Assembly: GCA_030626085.1 (NCBI GenBank)
Contig: DAOUPQ010000003.1
Coordinates: 1 to 34,657 of the forward strand
Source: Flavobacteriia bacterium
GTDB taxonomy: Bacteria > Bacteroidota > Bacteroidia > Flavobacteriales > Flavobacteriaceae
Length of the DNA stretch: 34,657 nucleotides
Direction: 5' to 3'
The notes under the pieces are model-generated. The model was not told the origin of the DNA and searched no databases. It saw only the letters and a program-made list of their open reading frames with translations. The position numbers and the translations under genes were made by a program. Positions 14,440 through 23,803 of this stretch are shown here, one piece after another (positions within the stretch are counted from its first letter, which is position 1; every line of letters begins with the position of its first letter).

Positions 14440-16269
14440 TTAATTATTATCAATAAATTTTCGAAACCAAAGTTCTAGATTTATCCATTTCCAGATTTCT
14501 TTTGAAATATCAATTTTACCTTCGAGATGTCTTTTATATTGTATATTGGCAATTTCACTATCAAAATAACCTCTATTTTTAAAACTATCTGAATTAATTA
14601 ATTCAAAAATAAATTTATCAAATTTTTGAGTTCTAAACCATTTATCTCTTGGATTATCGAAACCTTTTTTATCTTTTCTTTGTGTAATTTTATCAGGTAA
14701 AATATCTTTTAATGCTTCTCTTAACAAATGTTTAGTTTCTCCTCTGTTAATTTTTTGATCTGACGGTGTAGATAACGTAGCTTCAACCAACCTATGATCT
14801 AGAAAAGGCACTCTGGATTCTATTGAAAAATGCATTGCATTTAAATCTTCCCAACGCAATAAATGCTCTAATTTATATTCAAAATGTTGTAATAAGGATT
14901 CATTTAAGCTTTTGGGATCATAAAGCATATTATTTATACCACTATCCATTTTGTAAGTATCATAAAATTTCTTATCAATTGAAGAAAATATTTGGTTACT
15001 TATTTTATTTTGCAATTGAGTCGGGAGTATGTAATATAAAAAATATTTAAGTGCGTTAATAGATTTATGTTTTCTTAAATATTCAATATTTTCTTTTACA
15101 AATGTTATCAATTTCATTTGTTTAATCAACTCAATATAAAAGCTTCCAAAAAAATAATGATAACCTGCCAATTGTTCATCTGCTCCTTGACCATCAAGTG
15201 TAACGGTAACCTTTTTTGATGCTAACTCCATCACTTTATATTGTACATAAGGATTTGTATCAGGTACAGGTTCATTATGAGTATCAATAAATTTTGTAAA
15301 ATCTTCAAAAAATGAATCAGAATCAGGAGAAGTAAAATGCATGTTTTTTACTATTGGTCTAAATTGATCAATAAATTCACTTTCATCAGTCGACTCATTT
15401 TTACCAAAAACAGCTGAAAATGTATTTATATTCACTAATTTAAAATCATTGACCAATGATGCAACAATAGAAGAAGAATCAATTCCACCACTAAGTGACA
15501 CACCAACTGGTACATCAGCACGAAGTCTTAATTTTAAAGAATCTTTAAATAATTCTCTATATTCACTTGCAGATAAGGAAATATTATTTTTTACTTTGTC
15601 ATTGATATCATACCATCTCTCAAAAGCCAGTTTTTTATTCTTTATTTTTAACCATGAGCCATGTTGTAATTTCCTTATTCCCTTAAAAAAAGTTTCTTCC
15701 GTATGATCTGTTCGATTAAATAATAAATAATCATAAATAATTTGATCATTTGCTTCTTTCTTTTCTAGTAATGGTAAAATTGATTTTATTTCAGATGCAA
15801 ACAAAAACCTTTCATCATCAAAATAATAATAAAAGGGTTTAATACCAAACCTGTCCCTGGCACCAAATAATTCTTTTGTCTTAGTATCAAATATCACAAA
15901 GGCAAACATGCCATTAAATCTATCCAAACAGTGCTCTCCCCATTCCTGATAAGCGGCCAGAATGACTTCTGTGTCAGTACCAGTTCTAAATTTATATTTT
16001 TCTTTTAATTCTTCGCGAATTTCAATATAATTATATACTTCACCATTAAAAATAATTACAAATCTATTGTCATGACTATACATTGGTTGATGACCTGCAG
16101 GACTTAAATCTAAAATACTTAACCTTACAAATCCCAAACCAACATTCTTATCAATAAACAAACCTTCATCATCAGGTCCACGATGCTTCATTTTATGCAT
16201 CATTATTCTGATATTTGTTTCTTCAACAAGTTTATTATTAAAATTGATTATTCCTGATATACCACACAT
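14440..16269 (-). CDS. Asparagine synthase (glutamine-hydrolysing)-type amidotransferase 2
   Basis: Cys2 of MCGISGIINF starts a complete class II amidotransferase domain (KMKHRGPDDEG, VRLSILDLSPAGHQPM, FNGEVYNY, GARDRFGIKPFYYY). The synthetase domain follows with SGGIDSS (260-266), VTLDGQGADEQLAGY and IESRVPFLDHRLVE. At 609 aa it is full length and clearly diverged from the first copy, so the two are not a recent duplication and may have different acceptors. The start overlaps the stop of the upstream GT4 gene (TAATG), and the ACP gene follows after 54 bp, so it connects the glycosyltransferase block to the acyl/amide block. The acceptor is unknown; an adenylated or ACP-bound acid or a uronic acid is likely. 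Confidence 0.9.
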   Translation of the reverse strand: MCGISGIINFNNKLVEETNIRIMMHKMKHRGPDDEGLFIDKNVGLGFVRLSILDLSPAGHQPMYSHDNRFVIIFNGEVYNYIEIREELKEKYKFRTGTDTEVILAAYQEWGEHCLDRFNGMFAFVIFDTKTKELFGARDRFGIKPFYYYFDDERFLFASEIKSILPLLEKKEANDQIIYDYLLFNRTDHTEETFFKGIRKLQHGSWLKIKNKKLAFERWYDINDKVKNNISLSASEYRELFKDSLKLRLRADVPVGVSLSGGIDSSSIVASLVNDFKLVNINTFSAVFGKNESTDESEFIDQFRPIVKNMHFTSPDSDSFFEDFTKFIDTHNEPVPDTNPYVQYKVMELASKKVTVTLDGQGADEQLAGYHYFFGSFYIELIKQMKLITFVKENIEYLRKHKSINALKYFLYYILPTQLQNKISNQIFSSIDKKFYDTYKMDSGINNMLYDPKSLNESLLQHFEYKLEHLLRWEDLNAMHFSIESRVPFLDHRLVEATLSTPSDQKINRGETKHLLREALKDILPDKITQRKDKKGFDNPRDKWFRTQKFDKFIFELINSDSFKNRGYFDSEIANIQYKRHLEGKIDISKEIWKWINLELWFRKFIDNN

Positions 16270-17279
16270 TATTTTTCTATCACATTTTTATAAACATCAA
16301 TAATCCTTTTGGCTACAACACTTGATTCCAAGTGTTTAACATCTTCTCTTCCTGTTGTTCTTTTTCCAAAGTTTAATGCTTTTTCAATTTTATCAGCAAC
16401 ATCTTCTGGGTCAAATGTTGTAATAAAACAACCTTTTGTCTTACCTATTACCGCCTTAACATCACCAACATTAGTAGAAACAATTGGTATGTTACAAGCC
16501 ATAGCTTCTTTAACTACATTAGGAGACCCCTCATGAAAGGATGTTAATAATAGACAATCTGCCGAATTATAATAATTCACTAAATTTTCTTGATCAATAC
16601 CGTGAATATATTTAAGTTCAACATTTTTATCAGATAAGTAACTCATTGCCTTATTTGCTAATTTGAAATTTTTTTCAGGTCTATCAGGATCAGAACAAAA
16701 TAAAAGTTGTTTTATATATAATTTTTCTTTTAAAAACCCTCGAGCTTTATCTTTATTAATTTCATAAAATCTATCAAAATCTACACCATTGGGAATAACA
16801 TCGCTATTAGTTAAATCAAGGACATTCAACATTTCCTTAGACTTAACGATACTATAATGAAAAAAATATTTTCCAAAAATTTTATTTATAAATACCTGAA
16901 TTTTACTATAGGTTGTGATATTCCCATTGAGATCATTTGAACCAACTAGATCATCCCCCATAAAAGAAACGACTAACTTTTCTTTCTTTTTGCCAAAAAA
17001 AGCGACTAAAGCAGATAAACCATAGTGAGCGTGTATGATATTATACTTCTTCTCTTTAATAATATACTTACGTAATGCTATAATACTTGTTAAATAGTTC
17101 TTTATCCCTTTACCGTTTATTGAAAAATAATCAACATCAATCTTTTCATTTTTCAAAGATTCTCCCTGACTTTTAATAAAAGGTACTATTCCATATTGTG
17201 AATTAGCACTACTTACAAATAAAACCTTTATATCGATGTTATTCTTCAATCCTTTTATAAATAGTTTTAAATTCATCAA
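16269..17279 (-). CDS. Glycosyltransferase family 4 (GT-B)
   Basis: The C-terminal domain carries the GT4 signature around HEGSPNVVKEAMACNIPIVST (the E-x7-E region binding the donor), and DRPEKNFKLANKAM resembles the usual segment at the start of that domain. The N-terminal half (KVLFVSSANSQYGIVPFIKSQ, YNIIHAHYGLSALVAFF) is the acceptor-binding domain. The ORF begins 41 bp inside the upstream GT4 gene; the leader MMNLKLFIKGLKNNID is unlike the usual MKVLF start, but no other ATG is close. It ends in a TAATG overlap with the amidotransferase. It should transfer one sugar of the repeat unit; donor and linkage cannot be read. Confidence 0.88.
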   Translation of the reverse strand: MMNLKLFIKGLKNNIDIKVLFVSSANSQYGIVPFIKSQGESLKNEKIDVDYFSINGKGIKNYLTSIIALRKYIIKEKKYNIIHAHYGLSALVAFFGKKKEKLVVSFMGDDLVGSNDLNGNITTYSKIQVFINKIFGKYFFHYSIVKSKEMLNVLDLTNSDVIPNGVDFDRFYEINKDKARGFLKEKLYIKQLLFCSDPDRPEKNFKLANKAMSYLSDKNVELKYIHGIDQENLVNYYNSADCLLLTSFHEGSPNVVKEAMACNIPIVSTNVGDVKAVIGKTKGCFITTFDPEDVADKIEKALNFGKRTTGREDVKHLESSVVAKRIIDVYKNVIEK

Positions 17280-18330
17280 CCATATTTGATATATTGAATT
17301 TTTTAATCACAATTTTTTTTGCTTTTTCACCATAGCTTATACGATCTTGTTCATTATTTAATAAACGCAATATCTTATTTTTCAATTCTTTAGGAGCTTT
17401 TTGATTTATTAAAAATCCTGAAACATTGTGTTCAATAATTTCTCCATTACCTCCTCCAAAAGTTGCAATTACAGGTTTAGATAATGCAGAAAACTCTAAT
17501 ATTGCATTTGAAATACCCTCTCCATGCTTCTCATTATTTGTAATTAAAACACCAATATCGCATATATTCATAATTGACTCAACTCTATCTTGTTTACCTA
17601 AAAAAAGAATATTACTTATATTTTTTTCTGGAACCATTTGTTCAAATTTGCTATAATCTCCAGAACCAATACATAAAAAAGTGATATTATTATTTTTCTC
17701 TAATATGAGATTTGCGGCTTCAATATATGTAGTATAGTCTTTCCTTTCATTAAAAGAAGCGACCATTCCTACAGCATATCTAGTTTTAATATTAAATCTT
17801 TGTCGTAATAAACTTTTATCTTCAAGATCTTTGATTCTATTAAAATCAAATCCATTATAAATTACTAAACTCTTATTTTTGGGAGCACTATAAGCATTTA
17901 ATCCAGCGTATGTATTAGCAATAATCACATCAGAAAATGGAAATGTAAGCGTATGTTCCAAAAAAGAATTTGAAACATTTAAAGGTGCATTTGTAATTTG
18001 ACTATTAATCATAGGTGTTTTTAAAAAAACCTTAGTTGGAATTGCATAAATAGCTACCAAATTACCCCAAACATGAATAATATCCGGTTTAAATTTACTA
18101 GCAATTTTATAAAATTTATAAAATAATCTAGGGTCCTTTTTTAAGCCTTTTCTTACTATATAATGTATATTAATATTAGTTGATAAGATATCTGTATAAT
18201 GAATTACTTCTTTTGTTAAAACCAGCTCCATTTCTAGATTCCCATCTTTAGAAAGACCTTTTATCAATTCTACCAAACGTCTCTCTTTACCTCCTGAACC
18301 CAAACTTTCAATAAAAAAAAGGACTTTCAT
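17239..18330 (-). CDS. Glycosyltransferase family 4 (GT-B)
   Basis: The start MKVLFFIESLGSGGKERRLVEL is a textbook GT4 N-terminus with the glycine-rich loop. The C-terminal domain shows VGMVASFNERKDYTTYIEAA, FLCIGSGDYSKFE, VLFLGKQDRVESIMNICDIG and the donor-binding block HGEGISNAILEFSALSKPVI. At 363 aa it is complete. It follows another GT4 gene after 101 bp and overlaps the next by 41 bp, so coupled translation is likely. It is predicted to be a cytoplasmic, membrane-associated retaining enzyme; donor and acceptor are unknown. Confidence 0.9.
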   Translation of the reverse strand: MKVLFFIESLGSGGKERRLVELIKGLSKDGNLEMELVLTKEVIHYTDILSTNINIHYIVRKGLKKDPRLFYKFYKIASKFKPDIIHVWGNLVAIYAIPTKVFLKTPMINSQITNAPLNVSNSFLEHTLTFPFSDVIIANTYAGLNAYSAPKNKSLVIYNGFDFNRIKDLEDKSLLRQRFNIKTRYAVGMVASFNERKDYTTYIEAANLILEKNNNITFLCIGSGDYSKFEQMVPEKNISNILFLGKQDRVESIMNICDIGVLITNNEKHGEGISNAILEFSALSKPVIATFGGGNGEIIEHNVSGFLINQKAPKELKNKILRLLNNEQDRISYGEKAKKIVIKKFNISNMVDEFKTIYKRIEE

Positions 18331-18431
18331 ATCAGGTTATAAGATTATAAAAATATTTCATTGTAATTAATTTAATAATGTGCTTTATCTATTTTGAACT
18401 TTTTTAAAACAAACATTTGATAAAATAGATT

Positions 18432-19622
18432 TTATTTTTTATAATCATTAAAAAGAAAATCGGTTAGTTTTTCTTTATAAAGCATATAGTCAAAATATAT
18501 TTTTGCTGATTTAATAGCATTTTTAGATAAAATTGGTGCAATTTCATTATAATTATCAATTAATTGCATTATTCTTAAAGCAAAATCATCTGAATTTTCA
18601 GCATCAACTACAATAACATCTTTACCATCTTTTAAATATTTAAGATTATCACTAACGTCTGTTAGTAAAACTGGTGTGCCACTTACTATATATTCGGATA
18701 ATTTTGTAGAAAATCCATATTTATTTTGTAATGTTTCTCTTCTAGGTAAAACTAAGAGTTGCTGTTGTTTTAATATATCAACAATTTCATTTTGACGAAC
18801 CTTTCCATGATATATTACATTCTTCGTTATATTTTTTTGTTCCAATAATTCGTTTAATTCATTTAATTCATCATTTGAAACACTTCCATATAAATTCAAA
18901 ACAATATTATAATCTTTCTTTATAACTTTAGATAATGCATCAAAAAAGATATTAAAGTTTTCTTTTTTAATACTAATAGAACCTGCAAAACCAATGTTAA
19001 AAACTAATCCATCGTATTTCATCAAATAATTAGGATCAACATCCCTTAAGTCTGATAAAATAGGAATTAAAATAGATCTACTATTATACTTTGAATAATA
19101 CTTTTGAATATTTGTTGAAATACATATCAAACCATCATAATATTTTGCCAATCGTTCATTTAAACTATGCTTTAAATAATTAATTTTTATCTTTTCACTC
19201 AAAAAAGAAACCGAATATTTTCTTACTTCATTCACTTCATAAAAAACCCTTTTATCTTTGACTTTTTTTAAATAAAATAGAACTGCCATATCAAATGTTA
19301 CATATGATGAAGGATAAAGCAAAAATGACATATTATCGCTATCCTTTACTAAAGACAGTATACTTTTCAAAAAACCTATTATTCTTTTTTTGTGACTTTT
19401 ATAAGTATATTGATTATTTGCATTTACCGAACCATAATAATAAATATTTGAATTATTTTTATCTTTTTTTAAAATTGCTGTAGAATCATACTCCAAGAAA
19501 CTTGCAAAAATCACTTTAACACCGCTATTTGCTAGGGCATATGCATAATTCTTTGTTCTTGCAACTCCAGCAGAATCATTATCTTGAAATCTCATGACGC
19601 TAAGTATAACTAGAGTCTTCAT
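18432..19622 (-). CDS. Glycosyltransferase family 4-like protein
   Basis: The N-terminal domain (VILSVMRFQDNDSAGVARTKNYAYAL) and C-terminal domain (FNIGFAGSISIKKENFNIFFDAL, VIYHGKVRQNEIVDILKQQQ, GFSTKLSEYIVSGTPVLLTD) form a GT-B enzyme of the GT4 type; KLSEY keeps one of the conserved glutamates. It has 396 aa and no membrane segments. Its start codon overlaps the stop of the hexapeptide transferase gene by one base (TAATG), tying it to the acylation cassette. It is probably the sugar transferase whose product that cassette modifies, but this is only positional inference. Confidence 0.85.
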   Translation of the reverse strand: MKTLVILSVMRFQDNDSAGVARTKNYAYALANSGVKVIFASFLEYDSTAILKKDKNNSNIYYYGSVNANNQYTYKSHKKRIIGFLKSILSLVKDSDNMSFLLYPSSYVTFDMAVLFYLKKVKDKRVFYEVNEVRKYSVSFLSEKIKINYLKHSLNERLAKYYDGLICISTNIQKYYSKYNSRSILIPILSDLRDVDPNYLMKYDGLVFNIGFAGSISIKKENFNIFFDALSKVIKKDYNIVLNLYGSVSNDELNELNELLEQKNITKNVIYHGKVRQNEIVDILKQQQLLVLPRRETLQNKYGFSTKLSEYIVSGTPVLLTDVSDNLKYLKDGKDVIVVDAENSDDFALRIMQLIDNYNEIAPILSKNAIKSAKIYFDYMLYKEKLTDFLFNDYKK

Positions 19623-20176
19623 TATTTATCTATTTTAAAAAATCCTTTTTTTAAGAAATTTTTTTCTGAAGAAGAAAGTAATATCCTTTTTTTATCTTCT
19701 TTACTTAAGCCTTTAGTACCAAAATTATATTCATTTATTTTTTCAAGAAAATCAAATGTTTTCCCTATATATACTGCAGGATTTCCTGCTACAATAGAGC
19801 CTTTTGGGACACTTTTTGTTAAAACAGAACCAGCACCAATAATGCAATCATCTTCAATAGTAACACCAGGCATTATTTTCGCATCTTTTCCAATATAACA
19901 ATTATTCTTAATAATTATTTTGCCAAAATAATCTAGATTTGGATTTTTATTTCTAAATGGCCATGTACCACCATGAGTAAAAAAGTTTACTCCAGGCGCA
20001 ATTCTTACATTATTACCAATAGTTATGAGGTATGGTTCGCCACTAAAACTTTTAGTATCAATATAACAGCTTTTCCCAATATTAACTCCAATCCTTCTTG
20101 CATATTCTTCTGGAGAAAAAACTCTTTTAGCAAGCTTATCTGATATTATAAAATATTTTAATATATTTTTTATCAT
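19622..20176 (-). CDS. Hexapeptide-repeat acyltransferase (left-handed beta-helix)
   Basis: The 184-aa chain shows regular hexapeptide turns: IGVNIGKSCYIDTKSF, ITIGNNVRIAPGVNFFTHGG, IIIKNNCYIGKDAKIMPGVTIEDDC and IIGAGSVLTKSVPKGSIVAGNPA. The His in FFTHGGTWPF is in the usual catalytic position of maltose/galactoside O-acetyltransferase relatives, and the GNPAVYIGK cap is typical. It lies 1 bp after the SGNH gene and overlaps the following GT4 gene by 1 bp. It most likely O-acetylates a sugar in the cytoplasm, next to an MBOAT/SGNH pair that could acylate outside. The acceptor is unknown. Confidence 0.87.
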   Translation of the reverse strand: MIKNILKYFIISDKLAKRVFSPEEYARRIGVNIGKSCYIDTKSFSGEPYLITIGNNVRIAPGVNFFTHGGTWPFRNKNPNLDYFGKIIIKNNCYIGKDAKIMPGVTIEDDCIIGAGSVLTKSVPKGSIVAGNPAVYIGKTFDFLEKINEYNFGTKGLSKEDKKRILLSSSEKNFLKKGFFKIDK

Positions 20177-20177
20177 T

Positions 20178-21068
20178 TTAATTAATTTTATTTGATATAT
20201 CTTTAGAAAATTCTTCAGCTCCTAATCTATTCATATGAAGCTGATCTCTAAAATAAATGGGCTTTTTGTATAGTTTTGGAAAATCTGAATAATTATAAAA
20301 ATCAATATTATGATTTTTAAAAATAGAATCCAGTTTATTAATTATTCTGTTATTTCTATCAAATTTTATAAAAGTAGGAGAAACTACACCAATTAATTTA
20401 ATATTATTCTTTTTACACAGGCTAATAATTTTATTCAAATAATCTATTTTCGTTTTGTCAATTTTTTCACTTTGCAAAAAAAATGGTATAAAATCATTAG
20501 GATTTACTTGATCCTGTAGAGGAATATATCCATTATTATTTTTTATGCTTTTCTGTAAATAATTTTTGATAAAATCATAACCTGTAGAGTTATAAATATA
20601 TAAATTTGAAATCAATTCTAAATTTGAAAATTTTGGATCTAACTTAATAATTTCTTTAAAAGATTGATATTTATTATAATAAGGTAAAAATAAGTTCAAT
20701 TTTGAATAAGATCTATTGTCAATAAGAATATTTGGAGATAAATCTAAAATTACAATATCTGGACTATTGTTTTTTATCCTTTCATTCAGAACTGCATATT
20801 CATAAAATAAACCATGCCCTCCCAACCCTGAATTATAACAAGAAATATTTAAATTTTTTGATAAAATATTTGGATCATAATGATGCATAGCTCTTGAACT
20901 ACCTAAAATTAAAACTTTTGAATCTGACTTTAAACCCTCATTTATTCGACCATATGTACCTGAAGATATATTAAAAAAATGCTTCTTTAAAAAATATCCT
21001 CCAGCAAAATCTACAAATACTATTAAACTAAAAAATAGTATAATATTTTTAATATTTGAATACATCAT
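20178..21068 (-). CDS. Membrane-anchored SGNH-type protein, partner of the MBOAT acyltransferase
   Basis: One N-terminal membrane helix (about 8-25) is followed by an SGNH-like domain with KVLILGSSRAMHHYDP (Ser58 in the GDS position), YNSGLGGHGLFYEY, DIVILDLSPN and DQLHMNRLGAEEF carrying the C-terminal Asp275 and His278. It is 296 aa. The gene overlaps the MBOAT gene by 1 bp (TAATG), the same pairing as AlgI with AlgJ/AlgX, PatA with PatB and DltB with DltD. In those systems the MBOAT exports the acyl group and the SGNH protein transfers it to the polymer, which is the role inferred here. The domain should face the periplasm. Confidence 0.8.
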   Translation of the reverse strand: MMYSNIKNIILFFSLIVFVDFAGGYFLKKHFFNISSGTYGRINEGLKSDSKVLILGSSRAMHHYDPNILSKNLNISCYNSGLGGHGLFYEYAVLNERIKNNSPDIVILDLSPNILIDNRSYSKLNLFLPYYNKYQSFKEIIKLDPKFSNLELISNLYIYNSTGYDFIKNYLQKSIKNNNGYIPLQDQVNPNDFIPFFLQSEKIDKTKIDYLNKIISLCKKNNIKLIGVVSPTFIKFDRNNRIINKLDSIFKNHNIDFYNYSDFPKLYKKPIYFRDQLHMNRLGAEEFSKDISNKIN

Positions 21069-22477
21069 TAAAATTGAAAATAGATAAATTGCCCTCCATC
21101 AAAAACACCAATCATTAAAATTACACATATCAGTAATGAAAAATAAATTGCTGTTTTGTAATTTAGATTTGAATTCAAAAGAATTGAATCATTATTTTTT
21201 TCAATGATAAAATCAGTAATAAACAGGATTATTAATCCAATTAATCCGTAAAAAAACACTTTACTATCAACAAAAAGATCTGTACTTATATTTGCAATAT
21301 TCCTAACAATGTAAAAAGCTTCATTTAAATTATTAGCTCTAAAAAATATCCAAGCAAAATCTACTAATAAAAAAACAATAAATATTCTTATGATTCTTTC
21401 AAGAAATGACACCTTAGTCTTTCCAATTACTTGAAGTTTTAACATATTCTCAATCATAATATAAAGACCATGTAAAGCTCCCCAAATTATGAATGTCCAA
21501 CTAGCCCCATGCCACAATCCACTAACTAAAAAAGTCAAAAATAAGTTCATGTACCATCTAGGCTTTGTAACTCTACTACCCCCAATTGGAATATAAAAAT
21601 AATCTCTAAACCATGTCGATAATGAAATATGCCATCTGTGCCAAAAGTCACCTATTGAATTAGCAAAATAAGGTCTTTTAAAATTTGTCATCAATTTATA
21701 TCCCATAATCCTTGCTATTCCAATTGCTATGCTGGAATACCCTGCAAAATCACCAAATATTTGAAAAGCAAATAAAAAAGTCGCAACAATAAAAGTTGAA
21801 CCAGAATGTTGATATACATTATTATATACAGAATCTACATATAAAGCTAATCTATCAGCAATGACAAGTTTCATGAAATAACCCAAGATAACCCACTTCA
21901 TCCCAATAATAACATTACTAAGAGTTATTTTGTGTTCTACTCTAAACTGGGGTAATAATCGAGTACTTCTTTCAATTGGTCCGGCTACAAGTTGAGGGAA
22001 AAATGAAACATATAAAGCATAAATCCCAAAATGCCTTTCAGTTTTCATATTTCCTTTGTAAACATCTATTGAGTAACTTAATGTTTGAAATGTATAAAAA
22101 CTTATCCCAACAGGTAATAAAACCTTTAAATAAGGTATTTGCTGTTCTACGTTAAAAGAATTAAAAACGGAATTTAATGATGTTCCAAAAAAATTAAAAT
22201 ACTTATAGAAAAAAAGGACTCCCAGACTTACTACAATTGAAATAGTTAAATAAATCTTCTTAATACTATGAGATTTTGAACTTTCAATTTTAATAGCAGT
22301 ATAATATGAAATTACAGTGGTAAAAAGTATTAAAAATACATAATTCACATTCCAACTCATATAAAAATAATAACTTGAAATCAATAAAACGAACCATCTC
22401 CATTTAAATGGACTTAAATAATATAGTACTAATACTATTGAGAAAAAATATATAAACTGAATAGAATTAAATAACAT
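21068..22477 (-). CDS. MBOAT family membrane O-acyltransferase (AlgI/PatA-like)
   Basis: This polytopic protein of about ten hydrophobic segments has the AlgI-type signature blocks QTLSYSIDVYKG, FPQLVAGPIER, FGDFAGYSSIAIGIA, GDFWHRWHISLSTWFRDY (His280 and His283) and LVSGLWHGASWTFIIWG with the presumed catalytic His323. At 469 aa it is full length. Members move acetyl or longer acyl groups from a cytoplasmic donor across the membrane to a polysaccharide. It is coupled to an SGNH gene and then a hexapeptide transferase, so it begins a three-gene acylation cassette. Acyl group and target sugar are unknown. Confidence 0.93.
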   Translation of the reverse strand: MLFNSIQFIYFFSIVLVLYYLSPFKWRWFVLLISSYYFYMSWNVNYVFLILFTTVISYYTAIKIESSKSHSIKKIYLTISIVVSLGVLFFYKYFNFFGTSLNSVFNSFNVEQQIPYLKVLLPVGISFYTFQTLSYSIDVYKGNMKTERHFGIYALYVSFFPQLVAGPIERSTRLLPQFRVEHKITLSNVIIGMKWVILGYFMKLVIADRLALYVDSVYNNVYQHSGSTFIVATFLFAFQIFGDFAGYSSIAIGIARIMGYKLMTNFKRPYFANSIGDFWHRWHISLSTWFRDYFYIPIGGSRVTKPRWYMNLFLTFLVSGLWHGASWTFIIWGALHGLYIMIENMLKLQVIGKTKVSFLERIIRIFIVFLLVDFAWIFFRANNLNEAFYIVRNIANISTDLFVDSKVFFYGLIGLIILFITDFIIEKNNDSILLNSNLNYKTAIYFSLLICVILMIGVFDGGQFIYFQF

Positions 22478-22625
22478 TAAAGAATGATGACAAAAGAATT
22501 GTAACTGAATTTATAAAATTGAACTTTTTTAATCTTTCTATTAAACAATTAAATCACTTTATAATGAATAAGGGTTAACAATTTTTTTATTTATATAATT
22601 CTTTACCCTAAATCTTTTGTGATTT

Positions 22626-23582
22626 TTACCTCTTCAATCTATAATAATCTATCATCCAATCAATGGTTTTCTTAACCCCTTCCTCAAGCGATATTGTTTC
22701 TTTATGATTCAACTCTTTAATCGATAGATCATTATTTAATTTTTTTATTTTTGTGGTAAGTACTTCTGCTTCTTTATATTCAATCAATTTTTGTGGAGCC
22801 TTGGTATATTTCCAAATAATATCAGCTAAAGTTTCAATATCATGAAATTCATTGCTACCTATATTATAAACCCTACCCGTTATAAAGTTTTCACTAATAT
22901 TTGCAACAGTTCTTACACAATCATCAATATAAGTACTAGATCGGAAATATCCTTTATATACTGTTATTGGCAAACCATGTAAAGCATGATAACAAAACTT
23001 GCAATTGACTGATCTATATGGGTGGTAAAATTCTCCTTGCCCATAAGTATTAAATAATCTTACTACAACGGTTTCAGTATCAAATAATTTTATAGAATTA
23101 CGTATTTGCATTTCGTTTGCCCATTTTGAAATGGCATAATCATTCATTTGTTTTATTTCAACAGTATCCATTACACTCTCTAACATTTCTTCATCGTAAT
23201 CACCATACACCTCAGAGCTGGAAAAATGCACTAATTTAAACTTATGATCCTCTTGCAAACGAATAATATTCTTTAATCCAATTAGATTAGATTTCCACAT
23301 TTGCTCAAAATAATCTTCACCATTCCATCTACCAAATTCAGCAGCACAGTTATAAACCAAATCAAAAGGTCCTGCTTCTTTGATTACCCTTTCAATTTGT
23401 CTATATTCTCCAATATCACATCTTGAATAAGTCCATTCTTCATTACTCATTCTTTGAATATACCCTACTTCTCCCGGATGGTGTTGGATATCAACACCAA
23501 AAACAGAATTTCCTCTTTCTGCTAATTCCTGTACTAATTTTTGACCTACTACTCCTTTAGACCCTGTTACTAAAATTCTCAT
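22626..23582 (-). CDS. NAD-dependent epimerase/dehydratase (extended SDR)
   Basis: The Rossmann start MRILVTGSKGVVGQ keeps GxxGxxG (Gly7, Gly10, Gly13). The active site reads HFSSSEVYGD with Tyr149 and Lys153 in NDYAISKW, followed by RLFNTYGQGEFYHPY and the substrate-domain block RSSTYIDDCVR. At 318 aa it is a normal extended SDR such as a nucleotide-sugar 4-epimerase, 4-reductase or decarboxylase. It stands 221 bp after the Gfo/Idh/MocA gene and 148 bp before the MBOAT gene, so it belongs near the deoxysugar cassette but is not tightly coupled. Its precise step (for example a C4 reduction or epimerisation) cannot be read. Confidence 0.88.
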   Translation of the reverse strand: MRILVTGSKGVVGQKLVQELAERGNSVFGVDIQHHPGEVGYIQRMSNEEWTYSRCDIGEYRQIERVIKEAGPFDLVYNCAAEFGRWNGEDYFEQMWKSNLIGLKNIIRLQEDHKFKLVHFSSSEVYGDYDEEMLESVMDTVEIKQMNDYAISKWANEMQIRNSIKLFDTETVVVRLFNTYGQGEFYHPYRSVNCKFCYHALHGLPITVYKGYFRSSTYIDDCVRTVANISENFITGRVYNIGSNEFHDIETLADIIWKYTKAPQKLIEYKEAEVLTTKIKKLNNDLSIKELNHKETISLEEGVKKTIDWMIDYYRLKR

Positions 23583-23803
23583 TTTTTCTATTTTAAAAGT
23601 TAACTATATTTTAAACTAATGGTTTTTGTTTTATCATTAATTTTGGGCTATAAAATTTCTATTTTAAGTTTTGTTAATTGCATTAATGGGTTCCATTTTA
23701 TAAAAATTATCAGTAATTTAAATATTCATTTTTTTAATCAATTCACTAATTTCTAAAAGTATCTAGTAAAAAATGTATGAAACTAAAATCAAGCAATACT
23801 CAT

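Noticed and set aside
11947-16269. The two asparagine synthase genes as a recent tandem duplication
   Set aside because: They differ in length and in most positions outside the family motifs, so they are old paralogues.
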